Shown: positions 47,577 through 57,386 of the stretch, piece after piece
How positions within the stretch are numbered: position 1 is the first letter of the stretch
Layout of the letters: each line of letters opens with the position of its first letter
From: Salinivirgaceae bacterium
Lineage (GTDB): Bacteria; Bacteroidota; Bacteroidia; Bacteroidales; SZUA-534
Length of the DNA: 64,000 bases
NCBI GenBank assembly: GCA_017474765.1
Contig: JAFVGW010000054.1
Span: 39,476 to 103,475, forward strand
Direction of reading: 5' to 3'
Position numbers and translations under genes: made by a program
Notes under the pieces: model-generated
What the model was told of the DNA's origin: nothing
The model's input: only the letters and a program-made list of their open reading frames with translations
The model's database searches: none

Positions 47577-50183
47577 TCAATTATTTCTAAGGATGTCCTT
47601 CAGCGCCGAGCCGAAAATGATATACTGTGTGTTTCCAGCAATGGTTCCTTCGTTTTGTCCCCAAAGGAACGGCCAATCGTCGAAGTTCTCGAAGTGGTCG
47701 GGGCGGCGGAAAAGCAAGCCTGGAGCCACATTGCCAGGAATGGCAGAGAAGTCGGCGCGGTTGTTGCCATAGAAGACGGCTTTCGGACGGGTGGCACCCA
47801 CAACGGCCACAAACGAATAGTTGTGGTACGGGTGGCAGCCGTAAAGCCAGTTGGCCGTGCGGAACACATCGTCGCGCTTTATAATGTCGGGGAAGTAGCG
47901 GTAGGCGAAGCAAACGGTGGTGCCAAAACTTATCGCGGCGTTACCTCCAGCCCAGTTGCCCAGACCAATTGGCAATCCGTAAGGATTGTCGTTGGCAAGG
48001 CTGTCGATGTAGGCGGCATACTTTTGAACGTATGGACGCAGTTTGTTTTTGTAGTTGTCGTCCATATACGGAATGGCATCGAGAGCGGTCTGCAAGGTGT
48101 AGGTCACGCCGAAGTCGAGGGCAGTCCAAATCTGCTTCTCAAAATTGTCGCGATACTGCTGCTCGCCAGTTGCGGCATAGAGTTGAAGATTGGTGCCAAT
48201 GTCGCTGCGACTGTTGCGGGCACGGGGTTGCTGACGGCGTCGGTTGTTCGCTTGATTCACATTGCCATCGCCTGCTCCTGTCAGCCAGGCGGCATCGGCC
48301 TCTGCTTGAGCATCGGGGCGCGGACCATTGCGCTGGCTCATCAGTTCGGTTGCCTCCTGCATCAGCCGTTTCGACTGTGTGAGAGCACGTTGCGCAAGGT
48401 CGTCGTTGTAACCCTTAAGGGCGCGGCTTGCTGCTGCGAACATGGTTGCGGCCTGAAAATCGAGTTGCGGATTGCGTGTTGTGAAGGCCCACATGTCATC
48501 AGGTGTGCCGCTGCTCTTGCCATCGGCCGACACCTCGTATGGCTTCAGCGACGGGTCGTAATGCAAACCGTCGGTAATGCTGGCCGCATCGCCAAGATGG
48601 TGATAATTGTCAAGCACTGAATTAGATAGTGTTGAAGCCATGTGACCAATCTGCTCGGCCTGGGCAACGAGGTTCAGCACGCCGTGCTCGATGAACTGCA
48701 GCACATCGGGCGTGCCGTCGGGACGGTGAAGGTCAACATAGCGTTGCTCCTGGCTGACGAAAGTCTCGTCGCGCTGCGGCTTGAAAAGTTCCCACGTGCG
48801 GATGAAATTCTGCACAACGTTGATGTTTGAGCCAGTCTCGATGTCGAAGTCGCCCGCATCAAAGAATCCGCCGACGTTCAGCCCAGGAATCAACTCAAGC
48901 GGTTTGTACTTGGTATCGGTTGTTGGGCCTTGGCGGTGAAGGTCGAAGTGGTCGCTGGGCGGAGCCTGCAGGTAGCCCTCGCGGAAAGGCTCGCCATGCC
49001 ATGTGCGGTAGCCCTCGGTCACGTACATGTGATTCATGTGGATGGGCACCCAAACGTCGGTTGTAGCGTCGGTGATGCGGTCGTAAACGTGGCTGTCAAT
49101 CAGGAAATCGTTGGTGCGCACGTCACCATATTTAATATAGTAAACTCCAGGCTCGGTCACTTTCGTGAAATCGAACTTGACATAATTGTACTTGAAATAG
49201 TCGCCCCACGGCTTGATGTCGGCGGTGAAAGCCTCGGTGGTTGTGCCATCGTTGTTGATGCGCATGAGCGATGCCTTCGACAGCGGTTTGTCGGCCTTAT
49301 CGAGTTCAATCACAGCCACTTTGGGTTGGTCAGGAATGTAGCCAACCTGCGAGAATCCGATGTTTGGTCGGCGAATCCAACCCTCAATGGCGTTCGGCTC
49401 AACGGTCCAGGTCACAACCTTGCCAGTCTTGTTTTTGGGCAGGGCGCTGTGCAGCACAAACCATCCGTTCTGCGCAATCATGCGGCCGTCGTAGAGTTCT
49501 AAATCCACATCACTGCTGACGGTAATCATGCGCTCAGGATCATCGGTTGCCATTATAATCTTGTGGCCCTTCTCCATTGGCAGCGGGTCGATGAAGCGGT
49601 CGGTTCCGCGGTCGTCGTAAGTCTTGAAACCTTTGAACTGGCGAGGTTTCTCGCTGTTGGGCCGTGTCACGGTCTGGCTGGTGGCATAACGCGGAAAGCG
49701 GTTGAGCCGTCCGTCCATGACGAATGTTTTCAGCCAGTACTGCGACGGCAGAAACTCAAGATTGAATCCGGCGTCGGTCAGCGCATCGGGAACTGGTTTG
49801 TCGAGCCATACAGCAATCTCAACTGCTTTGCCCTTGGCTGTCACCACCACGCGGCTGTCGAAATCGTAGTCGTCGTAGCGCATTGCCACCTCAATGGTCC
49901 CTTTGGTGCGGTCAACCTTACGGGCGGCCATTTTCGGCACCAAATCCCATTGCTCAGGCGTTTTGTTCAGACGGACAGCGCCGCCCTGAATTGTCCGCAC
50001 TCCATGATGGATAATCTCAATGCCCGAATTCTTCTCGTCGTTGAACCCTCCGTTGAAACTATTGCTGAAAACCAGCACGTTGACACCTTGCCGCTCAAAA
50101 TATTCGCGGTCGTTCAGTTGTAAATTCTGCGCATAGCCCGCCGTGGAGGCCAACAGAACCACAATTGCAATCATCTTTCTCAT
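47577..50183 (-). CDS. Glycoside hydrolase family 9 with N-terminal beta domains
   Basis: 868 residues. A signal peptide (KMIAIVVLLASTAGYAQ) precedes a ~270-residue beta-rich region, then the Ig-like CelD_N module (NIGFSQVGYIPDQPKVAVIE) and the (alpha/alpha)6 barrel. Catalytic segments are GGFFDAGDFDIETG (Asp pair near 444) and FLWGQNEGTIAGNT (acid Glu near 847). GH9 enzymes cut beta-1,4-glucans or related polymers, or act on disaccharide ends. A low-complexity Asn/Arg-rich loop (NQANNRRRQQPRARNSRSD) near residue 650 is unusual. Secretion is expected. It is not clustered with other hydrolases. Confidence 0.9.
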   Translation of the reverse strand: MRKMIAIVVLLASTAGYAQNLQLNDREYFERQGVNVLVFSNSFNGGFNDEKNSGIEIIHHGVRTIQGGAVRLNKTPEQWDLVPKMAARKVDRTKGTIEVAMRYDDYDFDSRVVVTAKGKAVEIAVWLDKPVPDALTDAGFNLEFLPSQYWLKTFVMDGRLNRFPRYATSQTVTRPNSEKPRQFKGFKTYDDRGTDRFIDPLPMEKGHKIIMATDDPERMITVSSDVDLELYDGRMIAQNGWFVLHSALPKNKTGKVVTWTVEPNAIEGWIRRPNIGFSQVGYIPDQPKVAVIELDKADKPLSKASLMRINNDGTTTEAFTADIKPWGDYFKYNYVKFDFTKVTEPGVYYIKYGDVRTNDFLIDSHVYDRITDATTDVWVPIHMNHMYVTEGYRTWHGEPFREGYLQAPPSDHFDLHRQGPTTDTKYKPLELIPGLNVGGFFDAGDFDIETGSNINVVQNFIRTWELFKPQRDETFVSQEQRYVDLHRPDGTPDVLQFIEHGVLNLVAQAEQIGHMASTLSNSVLDNYHHLGDAASITDGLHYDPSLKPYEVSADGKSSGTPDDMWAFTTRNPQLDFQAATMFAAASRALKGYNDDLAQRALTQSKRLMQEATELMSQRNGPRPDAQAEADAAWLTGAGDGNVNQANNRRRQQPRARNSRSDIGTNLQLYAATGEQQYRDNFEKQIWTALDFGVTYTLQTALDAIPYMDDNYKNKLRPYVQKYAAYIDSLANDNPYGLPIGLGNWAGGNAAISFGTTVCFAYRYFPDIIKRDDVFRTANWLYGCHPYHNYSFVAVVGATRPKAVFYGNNRADFSAIPGNVAPGLLFRRPDHFENFDDWPFLWGQNEGTIAGNTQYIIFGSALKDILRNN

Positions 50184-50679
50184 AATCTGATAATTATTAA
50201 TTTAAAAAATATATTCCCCAATGACAACTGACATCAGACTCATGGAAACCGAATGTCCGATTCTCCCCAAAGTCAGTCTTGAAAAACAGAACTCCTCAAT
50301 TCTTCGGAAAAGATAAGTCTATTTTTCCGATTTCACCCGCAACCATTGCTGTAAATCGACAACAATAGAGTTTTGTCGGATTAAAATACCCAACTATCGG
50401 ACAACCTCATGACGAGCAAATGGCAAACTAACGTTGCGAATATCGGCTGTTGGTCTATAAATAAAGGGAGTTTGTCTTGTTAACTTCACATAATTACCTG
50501 ATTATAAAAGACAAACAGACAGTGCTTCTTTCCTGCGCTACCGTCAAAGCGTTTCGTCCAATTTTATCAATTGGTCAAAAAAAAAAGATAACGGAAAGAA
50601 AATTGTCATATATTTGTTTTTGTATTTATGACTTGAGTGAATCAATGAAATTAATACTAACTTACTAAAATCATTGTTT
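50184..50679. other. Divergent intergenic region, promoter box only
   Basis: 496 bp between the GH9 and beta-helix lipoprotein genes. A TATATTTG box at 50609-50616 (+ strand) would serve the lipoprotein gene with a ~57-nt leader. No other feature is apparent. Confidence 0.45.
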
Positions 50680-52185
50680 ATGAACAAATTATTGAAAACC
50701 ACAGGCATTATGATGCTTGGCGCAGCAGTATTGTTTACGGGCTGCAAAAAAGACAAAGACGAGAAGTTTAGCGTGAACGCAACGGCCAACAATCCTGAAT
50801 GGGGCATTGTTGTGGGCGGTGGCGAGTTTGACGAAGGAACCGAAATTGTTCTTGCCGCAACGGCGAACGAAGGTTACCACTTTGTGAAATGGAGCAACGA
50901 GCTTACCGACAACCCGCTCAAACTGGTTGTTACCAAAAACGAGTCGCTGATTGCCTACTTTGCCGAAGGCAATGGCGGCAACCCTGGCGGTGGCGGCACA
51001 AGCGACCCGCAGTCAATCACCTTGAGCGGAACCATCAACGAGAACACCACTTGGAAAGACCTTGGTCTGCCTGTGGATTACATTGTTGACGGAACAATCT
51101 ATCTCGAGGGCAATGCACTTGTAACCGTTGAGCCAGGCGTGACCATCATGTTCACTGGTACAAACGGGGGTATCTACGTTGGCGAAAATGCAGGCTTGAA
51201 GATGGCTGGAACTGCAGAAAAACCAATCGTTTTCACTGGCCCAACAAACAACCAAAATGTTGGTGCGTGGGATTATATCTCAATCACCTCCAACCGTTCT
51301 GAAAACATCTGGGAAAATGTGACATTCAAGAATGGTGGCTCAAACTCAGATGGTGCCGTTGTATGGATTGAAAACGAAGCAAAGGTTTCGATGAAAAACT
51401 GCATCATCGACGGTTCGCTTGCTAATGGCATAATAGTTAAAGGCAATTCTGTTTTCGCCGCTTTTGAAGGCAACACCATCACCAATTGCGCCAAAAATCC
51501 TATTTCTATTGACAGTTGGAAATCGGTGCTCACTCTAAATGCAAACAACATTTTTGCCAACAACGGCAACAATACAATTGCAATTACCGATGGTGCTTGG
51601 TCATTTGAAAATAATGATAAAAACACCCTCAAAAAAATGCCCGTGCCATATTATTTGAAAGAAACCCTTCGTTTGGCTGGCTCACAAACATTCACCATTG
51701 AGGCTGGCACAGTAATTAAAATGGCATCGGGTATTGGTCTAGCTATAGAAGAAGATGTAACCTTTATTGCCGAAGGAACAACCACCGAGCCAATCGAGAT
51801 AAGCGGATTTGAGAATGAAAAATCGTACTGGGGAACCGTAGATTATCATTCACAAAAGAGCAACTCGTCAATCAAATACGTGAATTTCAAAGATGGCGGC
51901 AAAGAACGTGATTATGGCATGTTCTACATCGCTTATGAAGAAACTCGTTTGACAATGGAAAACTGCTCGTTTAGCAACACAGAAAGTGCAGGCATCGTCA
52001 TTACCTATGCAGGATCGATAGGTAAAGTGAACATAACCAACGATACTTATAGCAATTGCGATGGAGGCAATGTGAAGGTGAGTGGCGAATACGGCAAGGA
52101 AGATGAAAATGGTGAGTGGCAAGATCTTATTTCTGAAGGCCAGACATTCGACAACTTTGCAGCAGTTAAGGCACTTGTAGAATAA
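50680..52185 (+). CDS. Beta-helix surface lipoprotein with InlB/Bacteroides-type repeat
   Basis: 501 residues. Lipoprotein signal (IMMLGAAVLFTGCKKDKDE). A single Listeria-Bacteroides-type repeat (GEFDEGTEIVLAATANEGYH, then FVKWSNELTDNP) is followed by a glycine linker and a right-handed parallel beta-helix (residues ~110-480) with recurring 'MKNCIIDGSLANGIIV' and 'MENCSFSNTESAGIVI' coils. Likely a surface adhesin or glycan-binding protein; catalytic residues of a lyase are not evident. ATG 50680 is preferred over the TTG at 50674. Ends at a strong terminator. Confidence 0.8.
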   Translation: MNKLLKTTGIMMLGAAVLFTGCKKDKDEKFSVNATANNPEWGIVVGGGEFDEGTEIVLAATANEGYHFVKWSNELTDNPLKLVVTKNESLIAYFAEGNGGNPGGGGTSDPQSITLSGTINENTTWKDLGLPVDYIVDGTIYLEGNALVTVEPGVTIMFTGTNGGIYVGENAGLKMAGTAEKPIVFTGPTNNQNVGAWDYISITSNRSENIWENVTFKNGGSNSDGAVVWIENEAKVSMKNCIIDGSLANGIIVKGNSVFAAFEGNTITNCAKNPISIDSWKSVLTLNANNIFANNGNNTIAITDGAWSFENNDKNTLKKMPVPYYLKETLRLAGSQTFTIEAGTVIKMASGIGLAIEEDVTFIAEGTTTEPIEISGFENEKSYWGTVDYHSQKSNSSIKYVNFKDGGKERDYGMFYIAYEETRLTMENCSFSNTESAGIVITYAGSIGKVNITNDTYSNCDGGNVKVSGEYGKEDENGEWQDLISEGQTFDNFAAVKALVE

Positions 52186-52208
52186 AACATCTGCCAGACA
52201 AATAAATA

Positions 52209-52236
52209 AAGCCGGAGTGTTCTCCGGCTTTTTTTG
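52209..52236 (+). terminator. Rho-independent terminator
   Basis: 9-bp perfect stem AAGCCGGAG / CTCCGGCTT, 4-nt loop, then TTTTT. Ends the beta-helix lipoprotein transcript. Confidence 0.9.
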
Positions 52237-52340
52237 TGCCGAGACGTCAAACAGAAAACCTCTGCTGATATTTTGCCGCAATATCTGTTAGAAGTTGAAC
52301 GATTTTATTACTTGTTTTGCAAAAAAATGCGGCAAAAGAA

Positions 52341-53801
52341 ATGAACAGTCTGGAATCGAAAGTCGTAACAGCCACCAAATGGTCGGCCCTGACGGAGATA
52401 GCATCAAAGTTGGTATCGCCCGTTGCGGGAATGATTCTGGCACGCCTGCTCACGCCCGAAGCCTACGGCGCCGTGGCCACAACCACGATTATCATTTCGT
52501 TTGCGGAACTTTTCACTGATGCCGGGTTTCAGAAATACATCATCCAGCACGACTTCACCGATGATGACGACCGCGACAAAAGCATCAACGTGGCATTTTG
52601 GTCCAACCTGGTGATGAGCCTTATTATCTGGGGCATAATAATCGCCTTCCGCTACCCCATTGCCCGCCTTGTCGGCAGCCCTGGCCTTGAAACCGCCATT
52701 GCCGTGGCTTGCACAGCGATACCAATTGCGGCGTTTTCGAGTATTCAAAAAACATCTTTCCGAAGAAACTTAAACTTCAAAATACCATTTATAGCAAAAT
52801 TGGTAAGTTTAGGCTTAACTTTCTTTGTAACCATACCACTCGCGATATGGTTTCGCAGTTATTGGGCTCTGATTATAAGTCAATTACTTAGCGGCCTATT
52901 TTCTGCCATTTTTTACGGCATTAAATCGGATTGGAAACCATCGTTCTTTTTCGACTTCAAGTTGTTAAGACGGATGTTTTCATTTTGTTCGTGGGTATTT
53001 ATAGATAGAATATTGAGTTGGACAAACAATTACTTAGACATTTTTATAGTTGGCAAGAAATTCGACCAACACACTCTTGGTATTTACAAAACATCAATCA
53101 GTCGTTCAACAAATATGTTAGGAGTCATATCAAAAAGTTTTATTCCGATTCTATTGCCAACTTTTTCGAAATTACAGTACAACTTACCAGAATTACGAAA
53201 TACGATATTGAAACTACAAAAACGGCTATGCGTGATAGTTATGCCTATCGGCTTTACTATTTTTTTATACAGCGATTTAATCACAAGAATATATTTAGGA
53301 AACAAATGGATAGAATCAGCCCCTTTAATTGGCCTTTGGGGACTAATTCAAACTTTCTATCTTATTATCAATCAATTTTGCAGCAATACATACACTGCTA
53401 TTAACAAACCGCATATATCAGTTATCATTTCTTCATTGGTTGTTTTTGCAACCATTCCAACAATACTCATATCATCAAGATACGGCTTTCAAACAATGTT
53501 CGTAGCGCGAGCATTGGTTAAACTTTGGCAACTACTATTGCATCTAATCTCTATCTATCTATTAATCCGCATGTCTCCATTTAAAATGATCGGCAATATA
53601 CTGCCAGAACTAATCGGCTGCGGAATAATGACCGCGATTACATACTCGTTATCTTCGATATGCAATACTGACATTTTACAATTAACATTAATGGCATCAT
53701 GCCTGGCAACATATTTTGGATTCCTGTTCGCCATCAAAAACGAACGCGAAATAATCAAACAAATATGGCATCACATGGTTAAATTGACCATAAACAAATA
53801 A
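52341..53801 (+). CDS. Polysaccharide flippase (Wzx / PST-MATE family), compositional mosaic
   Basis: 486 residues with about 12-14 hydrophobic spans. The N-terminal motif WSALTEIASKLVSPVAGMIL, ARLLTPEAYGAVA, FAELFTDAGFQKYIIQ and FGIKSDWKP-like middle region mark a lipopolysaccharide or O-antigen exporter. It should flip undecaprenyl-linked repeat units across the inner membrane. The first ~135 codons are GC-rich like the chromosome; from about 52745 the gene turns abruptly AT-rich, like the following GT genes. It is the first gene of the surface-glycan cluster. ATG 52341 is chosen over TTG 52317. Confidence 0.9.
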   Translation: MNSLESKVVTATKWSALTEIASKLVSPVAGMILARLLTPEAYGAVATTTIIISFAELFTDAGFQKYIIQHDFTDDDDRDKSINVAFWSNLVMSLIIWGIIIAFRYPIARLVGSPGLETAIAVACTAIPIAAFSSIQKTSFRRNLNFKIPFIAKLVSLGLTFFVTIPLAIWFRSYWALIISQLLSGLFSAIFYGIKSDWKPSFFFDFKLLRRMFSFCSWVFIDRILSWTNNYLDIFIVGKKFDQHTLGIYKTSISRSTNMLGVISKSFIPILLPTFSKLQYNLPELRNTILKLQKRLCVIVMPIGFTIFLYSDLITRIYLGNKWIESAPLIGLWGLIQTFYLIINQFCSNTYTAINKPHISVIISSLVVFATIPTILISSRYGFQTMFVARALVKLWQLLLHLISIYLLIRMSPFKMIGNILPELIGCGIMTAITYSLSSICNTDILQLTLMASCLATYFGFLFAIKNEREIIKQIWHHMVKLTINK

Positions 53802-53812
53802 ATGAAGTAAAA

Positions 53813-54214
53813 ATGATAATCACTTTTTTAATGATGATGATGTTGTTGTCCCTGCCCCTAACCGATAATAAATTGGGGAAATGCCTATATTCATTGTTCT
53901 TCGGACACTATACAAAAATGGCATGGATGTGGCATCCTCGTGGATTAGACGATTCAATATGCGTACATCGAATAAAGATGTTGCCGATTCTAAAAGCATT
54001 GAAAATAAGAAAATGTCGGCATGACTGTAAAACTCTCACGCCATACATATTGGTTCTTTCAATCGTTGCCGCAATAATGTGTTTAATGACCGTTTTCGGA
54101 ACAAGTTTTGTTTATTCTTCCATGCTTTGTTCTTATCCACTAATGCTGTATGCATTGTGGAAGCATTGTAAATGCCACAAATACGTATCTAATAGAATAG
54201 TAATTTCTCAATAA
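53813..54214 (+). CDS. Small membrane protein in glycan cluster, unknown
   Basis: 133 residues with an N-terminal hydrophobic stretch (MIITFLMMMMLLSLPL) and two further spans near residues 80-115 (LVLSIVAAIMCLMTVFG). Cysteine and histidine residues are frequent (KIRKCRHDCK). No family is recognised. It may be a remnant or small auxiliary of a Wzy-type polymerase, but nothing proves this. Confidence 0.55.
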   Translation: MIITFLMMMMLLSLPLTDNKLGKCLYSLFFGHYTKMAWMWHPRGLDDSICVHRIKMLPILKALKIRKCRHDCKTLTPYILVLSIVAAIMCLMTVFGTSFVYSSMLCSYPLMLYALWKHCKCHKYVSNRIVISQ

Positions 54215-54229
54215 TCATTTGCCATTTAA

Positions 54230-55282
54230 ATGCGAATCTTATTTTTCATACACGGACTTTATGGTGGTGGTGCGGAACATGTTGCATCAATTCTGTTGAA
54301 TCATTTTTGCGAGAAACATGACACGTATGTTGCTGTGCACAATTTCAAAGCGCCTTTCTACCCTCTCGATGACAGAGTACACTTAATAGACGACCGCATT
54401 AAATGGAAGTTTTGGGGGGCGTCAAGAATACCTCGATTTGTAAAAATGGCACACACAATACACGCTATAAAACCCGACATTATAATTTCATTTCTCGTAA
54501 CGGGCAACAACAAAGTGTTAACCTCGAATTTTTTCTGCTGGAGAAAAATAATTGTTTCAGAGCGAAACACATTCAAACACGAACGCTCCATAAAACAACG
54601 CATTCTAAGACAACTGCTATACCCATTTGCCAACAAAATTGTTTTTGTAACGACCGATGATTTTAAGAACTATTTATTTCGAAAGAAAAGTCTGCTCATT
54701 TATAATCCTGCTTTTTACAATATATATTCAAATTATGACAATAGGCAAAAAACAATTATCACCGTGGCACCTCATACCCGATGGTACAGCAAAGGCTTGG
54801 ATATTCTCCTAAAAGTTTGGGCAATAATCGCTCCTCAAAATCCTGATTGGAACTTAAAAATATATGGCAGGATATACCACGAGTTACCAGATGAACTAAC
54901 CCGATTAAGCCATGAACGAGCGATATGGGCTGGTTGGACGGACAACATCACCGAAATACTGCAAAAGACAAGTATTTTCATATTAACATCACGAAGTGAA
55001 GGTTGCCCTAACAGTTTAATTGAGGCTATGACACAAGGCTGCGCATGCATTGTCACTGATTGCGAAGGAGAGCCCAAAAAGATGATTGACAATGGAATTA
55101 ACGGAATTATAGCCAAGAGCGAAAATATTGATGACATAGCCGAAAAACTACAATCGCTAATTGATGATGAAAGACTTCGGCGCCGCCTATCTGCTGGCGC
55201 AACCGAAAAATCAAAACAATTCGACAAAAATGCTTTTTTTGCAAAATGGGACAAACTAATTGAAGATGTTGCAGGAAAATGA
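54230..55282 (+). CDS. Glycosyltransferase family 4, tandem copy 1
   Basis: 350 residues with GT-B fold. N-terminal MRILFFIHGLYGGGAEHVAS; donor-site EGCPNSLIEAMTQGCACI carries the E-x7-E motif near residue 260. A retaining sugar transferase acting at the cytoplasmic face on lipid-linked glycan. Its stop overlaps the next copy as ATGA. The C-terminal helix (NAFFAKWDKLIEDV) is shared with the next two copies. Confidence 0.9.
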   Translation: MRILFFIHGLYGGGAEHVASILLNHFCEKHDTYVAVHNFKAPFYPLDDRVHLIDDRIKWKFWGASRIPRFVKMAHTIHAIKPDIIISFLVTGNNKVLTSNFFCWRKIIVSERNTFKHERSIKQRILRQLLYPFANKIVFVTTDDFKNYLFRKKSLLIYNPAFYNIYSNYDNRQKTIITVAPHTRWYSKGLDILLKVWAIIAPQNPDWNLKIYGRIYHELPDELTRLSHERAIWAGWTDNITEILQKTSIFILTSRSEGCPNSLIEAMTQGCACIVTDCEGEPKKMIDNGINGIIAKSENIDDIAEKLQSLIDDERLRRRLSAGATEKSKQFDKNAFFAKWDKLIEDVAGK

Positions 55283-56334
55283 GGATTCTTTTTTTTATTA
55301 ACCAACTATATGATGGTGGTGCGGAACGGGTAGCCTCCTATTTGTTAAATCATTTTTGTGAAAAGCATGACACTTACGCTGCCCTTATCCATTTTAAATC
55401 GCCAATTTATCATATTGACAACAGAGTCCAAATTATCGACAACCGTATAAAAAGCAAAGTAAAAGGTGCAACACGGATTCCCAGGTTTATGAAAATGATA
55501 CAAACCATAAAAAGAATCAATCCCGACATAATTATATCTTTCATCACAAAAACCAACAACAATGCTCTTCTCGCAAACTTATTTTGCAGAAAAAAAGTAA
55601 TAATCTCCGAACGTTGTTCATTGACACATGAACAACCATCAATTCATCGGATTCTTCGTAAGATACTATACCCTACTGCTGATAAAATAATATTTGTCAC
55701 ACAATCAGATAATATCAATTTTGGCATACCATTCAAAAGTTCAACAATTTACAACCCCTCAACATTTAGTGTCCACAAAAACTACAATAACAGGCAAAAA
55801 ACAATAATGACAATAGCCGCCAACAACCGTTGGCATATTAAAGGAATTGATTTACTAATTAAAGCCTGGTCAAAAATCGCAAAGCAATACCCTGATTGGA
55901 ATTTGGAAATATATGGACGGATATACCAAAATAAAGAACAGAAGGAACTATGCCCCATAAATCATGAACGTGCTAATTGGATGGGCTGGCGCGATGACAT
56001 GGAAAGTGTTTTTCGGGCAAAAAGCATCTTTGCAATAACATCAAGAAACGAAGCCTGCCCTAACAGTTTAATTGAAGCCATGAGCCAAGGCTGCGCTTGC
56101 ATTGGAACAGACTGTGATGGTGGCATTAAAGAGATAATCTCAGATGGCGTTGACGGACTTATTGCCAAAAGTGAAGATGTGGATGACATTGCCGCCAAGC
56201 TGCAACTGCTTATTAATGATGAGAATCTACGTCGACGACTATCGGCTGGGGCGATTGAAAAAGTAAAGCAATTCGATAAAAATGCTTTTTTTGCGAAATG
56301 GGACAATTTGATAGAAGAAATCGCCAGAAAATGA
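55279..56334 (+). CDS. Glycosyltransferase family 4, tandem copy 2
   Basis: 351 residues, same architecture as copy 1: MRILFFINQLYDGGAERVAS, donor motif EACPNSLIEAMSQGCACI and tail NAFFAKWDNLIEEIARK. The acceptor-side half differs more than the donor-side half, which suggests a common donor type and different linkages. ATGA overlaps at both ends. Confidence 0.9.
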   Translation: MRILFFINQLYDGGAERVASYLLNHFCEKHDTYAALIHFKSPIYHIDNRVQIIDNRIKSKVKGATRIPRFMKMIQTIKRINPDIIISFITKTNNNALLANLFCRKKVIISERCSLTHEQPSIHRILRKILYPTADKIIFVTQSDNINFGIPFKSSTIYNPSTFSVHKNYNNRQKTIMTIAANNRWHIKGIDLLIKAWSKIAKQYPDWNLEIYGRIYQNKEQKELCPINHERANWMGWRDDMESVFRAKSIFAITSRNEACPNSLIEAMSQGCACIGTDCDGGIKEIISDGVDGLIAKSEDVDDIAAKLQLLINDENLRRRLSAGAIEKVKQFDKNAFFAKWDNLIEEIARK

Positions 56335-57386
56335 AAATAGTTTTCTTTATCAACAAATTATATGGTGGCGGCGCTGAGCGTGTCGCAACAATCCTAATGA
56401 ATCATTTATGCGAGAATCACCATATCACCGCCATTGTATTCGACAGCAATAACGATTCATACAAATTAAACGATAAAGTTTCGATTCATAGAATTTCCGT
56501 CAGCAGCCAATTCAGAATTCCGCGATTGATTGAACGCATCAAAAAAATCAGAAAAGAGATTAAAACAACCACACCCGATATAATTATCTCTTTTTTAACA
56601 CCCATCAATATCTACGTGCTGACCGCAAGTTTGTTTTTAAGAAAGAAAATCATCATTTCGGAACGCAACACACTAAACCGAGTGCATTCTAAACTTATAA
56701 GACTTATAAGGCGATTAACCTATCCAATGGCCGACAAAATTGTATTTGTAACTGATGCCGATAGAATAAAATTCGGACTGCCAGGGAAAAGCCTGACAAT
56801 ATACAATCCTTCTGCCTTATCCCCATTTCCCCATTACACCGACAGACAAAATATCATAGTCTCTATTGCCCCAACCGACAGATGGTACAACAAAGGCATC
56901 GACTTGCTTATAACGGGGTGGGCAAAAATCGCACATCGTAATCCCGACTGGGCTGTGGAAATATATGGGAGAATAAGCGATGCGAAGTTGCCCAATGGCA
57001 TAACTCTTCAAAATCAAAAACGAGTTAAATGGATGGGCTGGACCAACGATATTGCTGAAATGCTCCGCAAGAAAAGCATATTTATTTTAGCATCACGATT
57101 CGAAGGTTGTCCGAACAGCATGATTGAAGCCATGAGCCAAGGCTGCGCATGCATTGGGACCGACTGCGAAGGCGGCATAAAAGAGATTATCACTGATGGC
57201 GCTGACGGAATTATCGCAAAATGTGAAAATGCCAACGATATTTCGGAAAAACTGCAAATGCTTATTGATGACAAAAATCTGCGGCTGCGCCTGTCGACTG
57301 AAGCAATAGAAAAAACAAAACTATTCGACAAAAACGTTTTTTTTGCCAAATGGGACAAACTGATTGAAGAAGTTGCCTGGAAATGA
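56331..57386 (+). CDS. Glycosyltransferase family 4, tandem copy 3
   Basis: 351 residues. MKIVFFINKLYGGGAERVAT, donor motif EGCPNSMIEAMSQGCACI, tail NVFFAKWDKLIEEVAWK. The open frame extends 11 codons upstream into copy 2, but ATG 56331 overlaps the previous stop as ATGA and is the natural start. Confidence 0.9.
   Translation: MKIVFFINKLYGGGAERVATILMNHLCENHHITAIVFDSNNDSYKLNDKVSIHRISVSSQFRIPRLIERIKKIRKEIKTTTPDIIISFLTPINIYVLTASLFLRKKIIISERNTLNRVHSKLIRLIRRLTYPMADKIVFVTDADRIKFGLPGKSLTIYNPSALSPFPHYTDRQNIIVSIAPTDRWYNKGIDLLITGWAKIAHRNPDWAVEIYGRISDAKLPNGITLQNQKRVKWMGWTNDIAEMLRKKSIFILASRFEGCPNSMIEAMSQGCACIGTDCEGGIKEIITDGADGIIAKCENANDISEKLQMLIDDKNLRLRLSTEAIEKTKLFDKNVFFAKWDKLIEEVAWK

Noticed and set aside
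47457..48620. 387-codon + strand open frame opposite GH9
   Set aside because: Begins across the terminator at 47481-47512 and mirrors the GH9 gene.
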